Notes under the pieces: generated by a model
What the model saw: only the letters and a program-made list of their open reading frames with translations
Database searches by the model: none
Told to the model about the DNA's origin: nothing
Assembly (NCBI RefSeq): GCF_014982785.1
Contig: NZ_JADCKB010000026.1
Span: 1-40,810, forward strand
Reading direction: 5' to 3'
Length of the DNA stretch: 40,810 nt
Source of the DNA: Ructibacterium gallinarum
Lineage (GTDB): Bacteria; Bacillota; Clostridia; Monoglobales; Monoglobaceae
Made by a program: the position numbers and the translations under genes
Shown: in pieces, positions 8,430 to 18,195 of the stretch
Numbering within the stretch: position 1 is the stretch's first letter
Layout: every line of letters starts with the position of its first letter

Positions 8430-10628
8430 TTACCCTCCATTATTTTGTTTTTTTAATAAGATAATATATGAAGTATAATCTATAACATTTTCAAAAAGGA
8501 ATCCATAATTTTCCAAAAATTCCCCGCTGTACACTTTGCCTTCTTTATCGCTGTAAGAAGCATTTTTATCAAGTCCTTTTAGTTTTATTCGTATTTTTCC
8601 TGAAAAAGGCTTACTAGTAAACGTACCCAGAAAAAAAATAACATTTTCTTTATCCTTACTGACAATATTACAAGCGCTCATTCCATCGTAAAAGGGAGAT
8701 TTTAATCTATATAAATCTCCGTTATGAATTGTTTCTCGCATTTGTTTATATTTCTCTATAATCTGCTTAATCATTTTCACATCATAATCATTAAGTACAT
8801 TTGGATCGAGTTCAAAACCCAACTGACCACATATAGCAACATTACCTCTGGTTTCCAAAGAACAGCTGCGTCTTGTAACTTTGTTGGGAACTGCAGAAAT
8901 ATGGGCCCCTATTGCAGCTATTGGCATGACATAACTTGTTCCGTATTGAATCGACATTCGTTCAACAGCATCTGTGCAATCACTTGTCCAATACTGTGGA
9001 AAATAATAAAGCATTCCGGCATCAAATCTTCCTCCGCCACTTGCACAACCTTCAAAAAGTACATCAGGAAAATTTGAAATCAGATTTTCTAAAACTTTAT
9101 ATAAACCAAGCATATATCTGTGCGGTATTTCCCGCTGCTTTTCAGGAGGCAAACTTGCCGACCCTATATCAGACATATAGCGGTTCATATCCCATTTGAT
9201 GTATGATACATTTCTGTCTGACAGAATTTCAGTCATAAAATTTATGATATAATCACACACATCTGGTCTTGATAAATCTAGAACAAGCTGATTTCTAGCA
9301 AGGTTTCTCCGTCTGCCCTTGATATGAATACACCAATCGGGATGCTTTCTATATAATTCACTATCCTCCGATATCATTTCAGGTTCAACCCATAATCCGA
9401 ATTTAAGTCCCATTTGGACTATTTTTTTCGACAGTCCTTTGATGCCATCCGGTAATTTCTTTTTATTGGGGTACCAATCCCCCAGTGATGAGGTTGGGGC
9501 ATCACGATGTCCAAACCAACCATCGTCCAAAACAACCATTTCAATACCAAGAATTTTTGCTTTTTTCGCAATACTTAATATTTTATTTTCATCAAAATTA
9601 CATCCTATTGCTTCCCAACTATTGATAAGTATAGGGCGTACTGTATCTCTATACTTTCCTCGCACAAGCCTACTCCTGTATAAGTCATGAAAAGTCCTTG
9701 ACATTCCGCCGAAACCATCTTGCGAAAAAACATTAACAACTTCGGGGGCCTGAAAACTTTGTCCCGGCTCCAAAACCCATTCAAAATTAAACGGATTAAT
9801 TCCCATCTGCATTCGAATGGTATTGTAACAGTCTTCATCAGCCTCTGCAATAAAATTTCCGCTGTAAACAAAACTCATTGCATAAACCTCGCCATAATTC
9901 TCATTAGTCCCCTTTTCTGCAAGGGCAAGGAAAGGGCTATGATTATGACTACTAGCTCCTCTTTTACTGTCAACTGAAAACTTTCCGCCGATAAAATCCG
10001 TTATTAATAAATTTTGTTCTCTAGCCCACGCACCTGCAAGATGTATTGCTTGGTATTCAGAACCATAAAGATGAATTGTGCTACTCAAAACACTCTCAAT
10101 TCTTATATTTTCATTTCCATCATTATGCACTCGAACACTTTTTATCAGTGCATCGTACTTTTCATAAACAGTATAACATAAAACAACTTCCAAACCCTTA
10201 AGCGCATCCCTAAGATATATTTCCAAACTTTCTGCTTCTGCATTATCCTCAATATATGTGCATGGTAACTCGACAAGTAGCTTTTTTCCCTTCATAATTC
10301 TATACTCCGAGTATAGCAGTGCGGTTACACTTGTTCCATCAGAATAACGAGCGTGAAACGCTGGGGTTCTTAAGTCACTCGAGCCATATGTCGGATACTC
10401 CATCGGCAATAAATCAGTGCTGAGATTAGTGCCTTCCATATCTTGAGCAGAACCTCCACCGTCTCTCCTCGTGGGAATAATATTTTCTATATCATCAGGT
10501 AAACCCTCAATTCTTTTTCCGTAATATAAATTAATCGGATACTTGTTTTCCAATACCGCAATAATATAACTGGTTTTGGGTGTATGAAGATAAAATACGT
10601 TTTTATCACTGTCAAATCTGATCGGCAT
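8430..10628 (-). CDS. GH36 alpha-galactosidase
   Basis: A full-length GH36 enzyme (732 residues; family members are about 720-750) hydrolysing terminal alpha-galactosides. The N-terminal beta-supersandwich (about 1-320) precedes the TIM barrel. The barrel shows NSWEAIGCNFDE (about 336-347), LDDGWFG (about 367-373), IKWDMNR with nucleophile D480, FEGCASGGGRFD (about 525-536) and the acid/base D550 in WTSDCTD. The 70-residue gap between the two catalytic aspartates matches known family members. It has no signal peptide, so it acts on imported oligosaccharides. The ribosome site GGAGGTG stands 6 bases before ATG. It lies 22 bases after the first beta-helix gene and its last codons carry the ribosome site of the SGNH gene. 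Confidence 0.95.
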   Translation of the reverse strand: MPIRFDSDKNVFYLHTPKTSYIIAVLENKYPINLYYGKRIEGLPDDIENIIPTRRDGGGSAQDMEGTNLSTDLLPMEYPTYGSSDLRTPAFHARYSDGTSVTALLYSEYRIMKGKKLLVELPCTYIEDNAEAESLEIYLRDALKGLEVVLCYTVYEKYDALIKSVRVHNDGNENIRIESVLSSTIHLYGSEYQAIHLAGAWAREQNLLITDFIGGKFSVDSKRGASSHNHSPFLALAEKGTNENYGEVYAMSFVYSGNFIAEADEDCYNTIRMQMGINPFNFEWVLEPGQSFQAPEVVNVFSQDGFGGMSRTFHDLYRSRLVRGKYRDTVRPILINSWEAIGCNFDENKILSIAKKAKILGIEMVVLDDGWFGHRDAPTSSLGDWYPNKKKLPDGIKGLSKKIVQMGLKFGLWVEPEMISEDSELYRKHPDWCIHIKGRRRNLARNQLVLDLSRPDVCDYIINFMTEILSDRNVSYIKWDMNRYMSDIGSASLPPEKQREIPHRYMLGLYKVLENLISNFPDVLFEGCASGGGRFDAGMLYYFPQYWTSDCTDAVERMSIQYGTSYVMPIAAIGAHISAVPNKVTRRSCSLETRGNVAICGQLGFELDPNVLNDYDVKMIKQIIEKYKQMRETIHNGDLYRLKSPFYDGMSACNIVSKDKENVIFFLGTFTSKPFSGKIRIKLKGLDKNASYSDKEGKVYSGEFLENYGFLFENVIDYTSYIILLKKQNNGG

Positions 10629-10650
10629 TCCTTACACCTCCATATATTAT

Positions 10651-13600
10651 TTATTGAACAGTAAAACTATATACGCCAGAGTTTGAAAAATAACTTTTAT
10701 TCACTCGTCTTGATAAATTTTTTGCACTTACACGCCAATAGTATGTTTTTCCATCTTCGAGGCCGTTAACTTGAATGCAGTTATTTATCGATTCTTTGTT
10801 AAAAATTACATTATTAAAATTATCATCCTCAGCAACTTCAAACACATATAAATCAGCAAAATCAGAATTACTACAAGACAAATAACAATTATCCTTGATA
10901 ACTTCTGCATCATTTTCAGGATAGTTCATATAAAAATCGTCTTCTGTGTCGTTGACTAAATTACTGCCTATATTATTGATGTCAAAAGTTTCATCCGGAA
11001 CACCGAAAAAATTGTATTTACTTTTTGCCTCATTAGAAATTCTGTAATCCTGTTCCTCCTCATTCACAAAGACATCTTCTTCAGACACATCATAACTTAT
11101 ATTTGCGTTTTTAGCATACTGTGTCATCCTTGATGAAAGCGAATCGGCTTCTGCTACCAAATATTTTATATTACCATCAATATCATTTCCTCTTGCATTA
11201 TAACGTCTATCACTGATTATTTCCGAAAGCAATTTATATACCCCGGCATGCTCATTTATCCATGGCTGCTTTGCAAAAACTCCGTGATCCACACTTATAT
11301 CAAGTTGATCAAAATCATTCCATGTAGTTGTATTCAAAACCAAATTGGCAGTATTTGAACCAAAAGTATCCGGAAAATTAAACAACATATCTTTCCATGT
11401 CACATCCGTCAAAATATTATTGTCTTCCATAATTGCCTGTCTTGCTTCAAGCAAAATTGGTCGATACATATTTGCAAAAATATTATACTTTACCGCATTG
11501 TATGCTCCACCGCCAATTTTAACACCAATGGTATTATTGTTATTGTTTGCTACAATGATATTTCCGATGACTTTTATCCCTGATTCAAGATCATCAAGAA
11601 ATATACCATTTGCGCTAAAATTCGCCTCAAAATCGTCATCTAAATGGCCATAATCATGAATATAGTTATAGCATATTTCTGAATCAAATTTGTTAAACAA
11701 TCTACCCATATAGATAGCACCAGCATCATAACCCTCACGCAGCATGTTATACACCTCATTGTAATTGGCATATGTTTCAGTAGCATTCAAAATAAGCGCA
11801 GTTGTTGTTGAGCCGCTGAACGTATTATTAGTAAATTTAAACCCGCAAGAGGAATCGGTCGTTGTTTCAGAAACCGTTAAATATCCAAGAGATGAATTTC
11901 TAATTAAATTATCTGTGACTTCAATATTTGCATTTTTAAGCGTTCTTGAGTCGCCACAATTTATGGCTGCAAACGGCATATATTCATTTGTGTGTATATA
12001 ACATTTTTTAAGAAGTATATCCTCACTGCTTCGAATGTACACGCCAGTTCTTCCAATATGACGAAATTCACAACCAGTAATTTCAATATTTGAAGAATTT
12101 GATATATACATTGCATTTCCGTTTGTTTTCTCAAAAATTATGTTTCTGAAATTTATATGCGATACATTTGTAAGCCTGATTAAATCATCTGCACTACCCA
12201 TTACCGAGATTACATCGGATGAACAAATTTCTTTTTCCGGATATAGATATGCTTTTTTACTATCAAAATCTAAATACCACTCCCCGGGTAAATCTACCTC
12301 CTCCGGAATATTACATACCGCCCATCTTTTTCCTTCTGTTAATCCGTAATCTGTCCATTTTGAAAGCGTTAATCTGTTTTGTGATTTATCAATACTAGAT
12401 AATCCGACCCACTGTCCATAATAATCATTTCCGGTATAACCAATTAGGAAACCATCTTTTACATTTTCCCAGTTTAATGGTTCCTGCTGTGAAAAAACAA
12501 ATGTTCCACCTTTATACTCCTCACTTAATTGATCCGATATTCCGCTCCAAACATTTTGCTTTTTCCCACCTACATCAATGACATTACCAATTAGGTTATA
12601 TCCCGTATTCGGCCATCTACATACCCGTTGTCTAGAATTATTGATATATATTTGTGTCGGCAACATTCTATTATACGTATTATCAGATTGGCTCTCATCT
12701 ACTTTCCACATGTTTTCATTTAAAATCACTTCTGACAAATCAATTTCTACAATTTTGTCGCGAGCGTTTTCAGGAAAACGCTGTTTTAAAGAATTTTCAA
12801 AACCAGAGCTTATAAACATATGGTCTACTGTTTTCCCTGCACTGAAAATTACTTCTGCTCCCTCTTTAGCACAGTATGTAATAGGACAAGTTTCTGTCCC
12901 AGAAAACTCATCTCCAAGAATTACAGTACTATCAAAAAAATATGTACCTTCATCAAAGATAATATTCACAGGCATTTGATACGCTTTTACATATGCAGCC
13001 GCAAGACCTGATGCCTTTTCTAATGTCGCCACCGGATATTCAATATTGCCTTCATTTTCATCTGAACCGTCCGGAGAAACATAAATGTTTATAAAATTGC
13101 CAACTTGGGTTGCATAACTTTCTGCCAATGACGTCATTTGTTCTAAATTGTCAATTAAGAAAACCTTTACGTATTTTACGTCATCTCCTACTTTTTGACC
13201 TGTTTCCAATTCAATTGTAGATTCCGAACCGCTTACTTCTATCGAAGGCATTATATAATTAAAAATCAATTCTTCATTTTCGTTATACCCCGCAACGATG
13301 GGGGTCATTGATTCATATGGAAGCGCATATTTTTTTGCAATATCTATAATAATTTTAATATAATCACCAGTCTTAAGTGCTTGACTTATGGAGCTAGAAC
13401 ACGCTCTAATCGTGTAAACATTGTTATTATTAACGACAGAATATGTAACTGAATCACTCTTATCTACCCCATCTATTGACAAACGTATGTCATAATTATA
13501 AATTTCTTCTTCCAATACTTTATTATTAATAACTATTTTAAATTCATATCTGCCATTACCATCCACTACTGTTTGTGCGACATATACTATTTTATCTTCA

Positions 13601-13782
13601 GAATCATACACCAACAAAGAAGCACTTTTGCCTGCGCTCATTTGGTCATCAATACCACATAGATACCAAACCGATTTATCTTTATGATTATAAATTTCTA
13701 CACTTGCATTAAATTCATTTGCGTATACGCCTGATGTAAAAATCATACATAAAATCATTATTAGTACAGTTATTCTTTTCAT
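10651..13782 (-). CDS. Exported right-handed beta-helix protein (GH141-like organisation)
   Basis: A 1043-residue secreted protein with signal peptide 1-21. Residues about 25-215 hold two small beta modules, the second ending YVKVFLIDNLEQMTSL. The catalytic-like part begins with IYVSPDGSDENEG (about 233). It continues with EGTYFF, QIYINNSRQRVCRWPN, LPGEWYLD (about 498-505) and LYPEKE, then beta-helix repeats (about 540-790). Strongly conserved with its neighbour paralogue are YDAGAIYMGR (685-694) and NGIFLDDLESG (725-735), so D686 and D730/D731 are candidate active-site residues. A fibronectin-like domain ends the protein (about 955-1043). The LPGEWYLD region recalls GH141, and the fold is shared with GH120 and pectate lyases; the substrate is unknown. 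The ribosome site AAGGAG precedes ATG. Confidence 0.75.
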   Translation of the reverse strand: MKRITVLIMILCMIFTSGVYANEFNASVEIYNHKDKSVWYLCGIDDQMSAGKSASLLVYDSEDKIVYVAQTVVDGNGRYEFKIVINNKVLEEEIYNYDIRLSIDGVDKSDSVTYSVVNNNNVYTIRACSSSISQALKTGDYIKIIIDIAKKYALPYESMTPIVAGYNENEELIFNYIMPSIEVSGSESTIELETGQKVGDDVKYVKVFLIDNLEQMTSLAESYATQVGNFINIYVSPDGSDENEGNIEYPVATLEKASGLAAAYVKAYQMPVNIIFDEGTYFFDSTVILGDEFSGTETCPITYCAKEGAEVIFSAGKTVDHMFISSGFENSLKQRFPENARDKIVEIDLSEVILNENMWKVDESQSDNTYNRMLPTQIYINNSRQRVCRWPNTGYNLIGNVIDVGGKKQNVWSGISDQLSEEYKGGTFVFSQQEPLNWENVKDGFLIGYTGNDYYGQWVGLSSIDKSQNRLTLSKWTDYGLTEGKRWAVCNIPEEVDLPGEWYLDFDSKKAYLYPEKEICSSDVISVMGSADDLIRLTNVSHINFRNIIFEKTNGNAMYISNSSNIEITGCEFRHIGRTGVYIRSSEDILLKKCYIHTNEYMPFAAINCGDSRTLKNANIEVTDNLIRNSSLGYLTVSETTTDSSCGFKFTNNTFSGSTTTALILNATETYANYNEVYNMLREGYDAGAIYMGRLFNKFDSEICYNYIHDYGHLDDDFEANFSANGIFLDDLESGIKVIGNIIVANNNNNTIGVKIGGGAYNAVKYNIFANMYRPILLEARQAIMEDNNILTDVTWKDMLFNFPDTFGSNTANLVLNTTTWNDFDQLDISVDHGVFAKQPWINEHAGVYKLLSEIISDRRYNARGNDIDGNIKYLVAEADSLSSRMTQYAKNANISYDVSEEDVFVNEEEQDYRISNEAKSKYNFFGVPDETFDINNIGSNLVNDTEDDFYMNYPENDAEVIKDNCYLSCSNSDFADLYVFEVAEDDNFNNVIFNKESINNCIQVNGLEDGKTYYWRVSAKNLSRRVNKSYFSNSGVYSFTVQ

Positions 13783-13799
13783 GGGTTACTCCTTCATGC

Positions 13800-13839
13800 G
13801 TATCCTCGAACTGTATTGATGTATACAGTTCGAGGATAC
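13800..13839. repeat. 17-bp perfect intercistronic hairpin
   Basis: GTATCCTCGAACTGTAT (13800-13816) pairs perfectly with ATACAGTTCGAGGATAC (13823-13839) around a 6-base loop. It fills most of the 63-bp gap between the two paralogous beta-helix genes. In the direction of transcription it is followed by GCATGAAGGAG, the next ribosome site, and not by a U tract. That argues for RNA processing, stabilisation or partial attenuation rather than a simple terminator. Confidence 0.65.
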
Positions 13840-13845
13840 ATATTT

Positions 13846-16800
13846 TTATTCTGAAATCTTTTCAAGTTTCAGTGCCGACATCGCAAACTTACCACTTCCG
13901 CTTGGGGTAAATACAATGTCCGCTCCGCCAACTCCAATCGTAGCTGTGGCTACATCAAGATCCGCAAGATAACACCATTCGCCCTGCGGCAGACCAGTTG
14001 TATCAATTGCCAGATGCTCTTCATTTCTAAGCGTTGATATATCCACTTTTACATTGGCATCCGTATTTCCTTTTACATTATAAAAATATAACTTATATTT
14101 TGTATCATAACCTTTGGTAACCAGACTCCATGGTATAGATTCTTGGGATGTTGTATAATAATAATCCAGATTATTATAACCGCCTCCCAGCTGTTTATTC
14201 CATTGCTCTCCTTTTTGACATATGGAATCGTCATTTACAAGGAATTCCAAAGTTGACGTATCTACTTCTGGTAATTCTACTTTCCCTTCAGGAATATTTT
14301 GGGAAGGCTTGAGATGAATTTGCATTTCTCCCATCGGGACAACTGTAAAATAACCATTATCATAATATGGATACTCCGAATCGATATAATTAATAATATT
14401 TTTACCATCCACATTTAAAATAACCTGAATGCCATCATCTGTTGGAATTGCACCAAACTGAACTGAATGATATTTTCCTTCGTCAAGAACATCATTTGCT
14501 GCAGTAGCAACAATTCCCCCCATTTGCTGCGTTTGATTATATCTTTGCAATTCCAGAACATCTTTTTTAATAACAAGCATATATGCACTTGTCCTTTTAA
14601 CCGCATATCCTATAAAATCCGTATTCGTCTGCTTAATTGTAATTCCACACCAAGTATCGGCATAATTATCAATGCAGAGATCAAAACAAAGTGCAGCCGA
14701 AGTAGGATAGATCTTATTTTCATACAATATTTTTGACTCATTACTATTTTCTGCTTTTCGAACATCCAACTGTCCATTTTCAAAAGAAATATTCATATTA
14801 GGATCAGAAGCGGTTATAGGGGTATTTCCCTGTATTCTCCACGTATTTTTATCCGAAAAATCTATGCCAATATATCCGGTATTCATGCTTTTTTGTAAAC
14901 TTTCAGTAAATTCGAATATTGCATTTCTGGCGGCATCAATATCTTCCTGCTTTACATTCGTAGCTGCAAGTAATGCTTGACTTTTCTGAATAAGTTCCTC
15001 TGCATCTCTCTTGGTGCCTTCAGGCTGTTGCCCAACCTCATCACCTTCATTTATTTTCTCAGTAGTATTTTCCAAATCCAAAATTGCATTTCTGAGATTT
15101 GTCAACTTGACAGGTTCAACATCGATAGTTTTAAATGTAAAAACACCCGATATACTTTGCCAATGTGCCATATCCCGTCTTGCCAGCCTCTTTGCTGAAA
15201 CTCTCCAATAATAATCTTTCCCGTTTTCCAGATTATTTACTTTTGCTCTGTTTTCTACCGCTCTGCCAGAATCAACAATATTAGAAAAGTCTTTATCCGA
15301 TGCAACTTCATAAAAATATTCATCTGCATAATCAGCTTTTTGCCATGAAATCCAACAATCATGAATAGAGATATCCTCTGCGCCGTTCTCAGGATAATTC
15401 ATCGCAAATGGCGTCCCCGTTTGAACGACTATATCACTACCGATTTGGTCAATATCAAAGCTTTCATCCAAAACATCGGGTAAATTATATTTTTCTTTTG
15501 CCTCTGTTGTCACGCGATAGTCCTGTTTCTCGGGATCAACAAAAACATCATTATATTGCGTAACATCAATTGACTGCTCTATAGATTTTGAATATTTCTT
15601 CTGCACCGAGGACAAGCTGTCCTCTTGAGTACAATTACTTCGTATATTGTCCACAAGAACATTTCCGTCAGGAACATATTTTTTCTGTTCATTGACTTTG
15701 TCAATAAAAGCAGATAAACGTGGATGCTTGCTTTGCCATTGTGAAGAATATACATCTATTTGCTCTTTTTCCAATTGCCCCGTTAAATCAGTCCATGCAT
15801 TGTACCCAAATATCGCATTATCTATTGTATCAGAAATTCTGTGCTCTAAAATAACCGCATTGCTCGCATTGGCTATTGTATTAAATCGCACATCATTATC
15901 TGTCCCTCCGCCAATTTTTATTGCGGCAGTATTGTTTGTATTATTCGGAACAATTATATTATGCTGAATAGTTATACCGGATTGTAAATCATCCATAAAT
16001 ATTCCGTTTGCAGGATACGATGAAGCATAATCTCCGACATAGCCATAATCATGCACATAATTATATTCAATTTTCCCATCATACATATGCAAATCTCTGC
16101 CCTGGTATATAACCCCGGAATCGTACGCCTCTCTAATATGGTTATACATTTCATTATATCCTATATACGAATCAACACTCATACTAATCAGTGGCATACA
16201 TTTGGAACCAGAATAGGTATTTCGTATATAGGATATTCCGCAGCTGCTTGCATCATCCTGAATAGTACTGTTTCTTGCCTCTTGAGACGAGTTATAAATA
16301 AGATTATTGCAAATTAAAATATTTGCGTCTGTAAGTGTTTTCAAATCACCGCATTTTCTTATAGTAACTGGAGAATAATCATTATCTTTTATGATACAAC
16401 TGTCGACTGTAACATCACTGCACTTGCTAATATAGACTGCCGATGAACCAATATGTTTTATAGTACATCTGTTTATATTAATGTTCGAAGAATTTTCCAC
16501 ATTAAGACCTATGCCTCTCGTTTTTTCAAATGTTATTCCTGAAAAATCAATATAACTCGCACCATTAATACTTACGATGGGAGCATTCATACCCATAACC
16601 ATAAGTTCATCTTCATCTGTTATATCTTTTTCCGGATATAAATATAAAATCTCATCATAAGGATCGATGTAATATTCACCTGGCAAATCCATCTCTTCAG
16701 GGACGTTGTATACTGACCATCTATGGCCTTCGACCAAACCATAATTTGTGTATCCGTCCAGTTGAATTGTTTGTTTTGCAGAATCCACGCTTTTTATTTT

Positions 16801-18180
16801 TGCATATTGGCCGAAATAATCATTTCCTGTATATCCCACAAGGAAAGCCTCTTTAAGTTCTCCCCATTTGCTAGGTTCCTCTTCCGAATATTTGAAAATA
16901 CCACCAACATCTTTTATATCATTAAATACTGCACTGCCATTCCATACAGAAAGGAGTGTACCCCCAGTGCTTTCAACACTTTCAATAAGATTAAATCCTT
17001 CATTAGGCCACTTTGAAACAGATTGTTTTGAATCATTGAGATATATCCCAACAGGAATGGCCGCACCATCATTTTGTTCCGCTGTAAGATTCCCATCTAT
17101 ATGCCACATTGCGTCATCAATCTCAAGCTTTGAAAGATCAATCTGGACACCATGTTTTAATGCGGAATCAGTAACCCTATTTGAAATTTCAGCATTGGTG
17201 ATAGGCGATATATACTTTTTGTCTATTATTTTGCCACCAGTAAAAACCACATTTTTCCCCTCTTCAGCACGATAAGTCACCGGGGCATTTGGGGTGCCTG
17301 AATCATTAGCCGTAAAAGATATTGTTTCATTTACAAAATACGTCCCCTCTTCAAAGATAATATCCACCGGATTTCCGGAAAGTATTGGTATTTCGGCTTT
17401 TTCCTTAGCAGCATCAATTGTTTGAAGAGGATATTCCTTACTCCCATTATTACTATCTGAACCATCAGGAGATACATATATTTCTATTTTTTGATTACCC
17501 GCCTCCAGTTTTGCTTCTTTATGTTTATAGACATCAAAAGATAAAATATTGACATCAGAATTTAAACAATAAAATCCAATTTTATTTCTGGCAATTTGAT
17601 TGACCGTTTCAGAAATCACCATATCATCATTAATATAAATCTTAACATTACCATTTACACATGTAATTTTTAATTGGTATTCTACACCTGTCTTAAAATA
17701 ATAACTTCCGCTTTTTAAATTATCATATTGCCCATTGCTGTTTTTTTTCAGTAACCGAATTACTTTGTCTCTGCCATAAATTTTGAATAAATAATTATTA
17801 TCTTCATCGGCATAATCAAAATAAATACCAAATAAATCAAGTTCATTAAATGAAACGCGCGTAATAATATCGTAGTTTTCAAATGAACCTTCATTGATTG
17901 CAATAACCGGTATATTTTTCTTAGTCGATCGAAAACGAACGAATTGCTTCTCCGAATCATTTATAAATGCGTTTTTTTCATTAAGATTCCACAAGTTTGC
18001 ATTATCAAATTTTTCAGAATAAACAAGTTCGCCTTCTGAATCAATCAAATGGACTAAAGAATCTGAATTAGAATCGATCATATACATTGGCAGGGTATCC
18101 CTTGCAAAAGTCATATTCATAGAAACAACATTGCAAAATACTATACAAATTGATGTTAAAATCAAAAAGAACTTTTTCAT
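13846..18180 (-). CDS. Large multidomain exported beta-helix protein with lectin-like modules
   Basis: A 1444-residue secreted protein. After the signal peptide, residues about 45-220 look like a concanavalin-type beta-sandwich. Next come the beta-helix core starting IYVSPDGSDSNNG (about 233) with LPGEYYID, YDSGVIYQGR and ANGIFMDDLQSG; a fibronectin-like domain (about 930-1030); a short helical FIVAR-like stretch; a second concanavalin-like sandwich (about 1115-1290); and a final beta domain. The core is paralogous to the next gene, so the pair arose by duplication. The added sandwiches suggest glycan binding. The frame extends 4 codons upstream to a GTG, but the ribosome site AAGGTGG lies there, so the ATG of MKKFFLI is used. 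It lies 15 bases after the SLH protein gene. Confidence 0.75.
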   Translation of the reverse strand: MKKFFLILTSICIVFCNVVSMNMTFARDTLPMYMIDSNSDSLVHLIDSEGELVYSEKFDNANLWNLNEKNAFINDSEKQFVRFRSTKKNIPVIAINEGSFENYDIITRVSFNELDLFGIYFDYADEDNNYLFKIYGRDKVIRLLKKNSNGQYDNLKSGSYYFKTGVEYQLKITCVNGNVKIYINDDMVISETVNQIARNKIGFYCLNSDVNILSFDVYKHKEAKLEAGNQKIEIYVSPDGSDSNNGSKEYPLQTIDAAKEKAEIPILSGNPVDIIFEEGTYFVNETISFTANDSGTPNAPVTYRAEEGKNVVFTGGKIIDKKYISPITNAEISNRVTDSALKHGVQIDLSKLEIDDAMWHIDGNLTAEQNDGAAIPVGIYLNDSKQSVSKWPNEGFNLIESVESTGGTLLSVWNGSAVFNDIKDVGGIFKYSEEEPSKWGELKEAFLVGYTGNDYFGQYAKIKSVDSAKQTIQLDGYTNYGLVEGHRWSVYNVPEEMDLPGEYYIDPYDEILYLYPEKDITDEDELMVMGMNAPIVSINGASYIDFSGITFEKTRGIGLNVENSSNININRCTIKHIGSSAVYISKCSDVTVDSCIIKDNDYSPVTIRKCGDLKTLTDANILICNNLIYNSSQEARNSTIQDDASSCGISYIRNTYSGSKCMPLISMSVDSYIGYNEMYNHIREAYDSGVIYQGRDLHMYDGKIEYNYVHDYGYVGDYASSYPANGIFMDDLQSGITIQHNIIVPNNTNNTAAIKIGGGTDNDVRFNTIANASNAVILEHRISDTIDNAIFGYNAWTDLTGQLEKEQIDVYSSQWQSKHPRLSAFIDKVNEQKKYVPDGNVLVDNIRSNCTQEDSLSSVQKKYSKSIEQSIDVTQYNDVFVDPEKQDYRVTTEAKEKYNLPDVLDESFDIDQIGSDIVVQTGTPFAMNYPENGAEDISIHDCWISWQKADYADEYFYEVASDKDFSNIVDSGRAVENRAKVNNLENGKDYYWRVSAKRLARRDMAHWQSISGVFTFKTIDVEPVKLTNLRNAILDLENTTEKINEGDEVGQQPEGTKRDAEELIQKSQALLAATNVKQEDIDAARNAIFEFTESLQKSMNTGYIGIDFSDKNTWRIQGNTPITASDPNMNISFENGQLDVRKAENSNESKILYENKIYPTSAALCFDLCIDNYADTWCGITIKQTNTDFIGYAVKRTSAYMLVIKKDVLELQRYNQTQQMGGIVATAANDVLDEGKYHSVQFGAIPTDDGIQVILNVDGKNIINYIDSEYPYYDNGYFTVVPMGEMQIHLKPSQNIPEGKVELPEVDTSTLEFLVNDDSICQKGEQWNKQLGGGYNNLDYYYTTSQESIPWSLVTKGYDTKYKLYFYNVKGNTDANVKVDISTLRNEEHLAIDTTGLPQGEWCYLADLDVATATIGVGGADIVFTPSGSGKFAMSALKLEKISE

Positions 18181-18195
18181 TTTTATTTCCACCTT

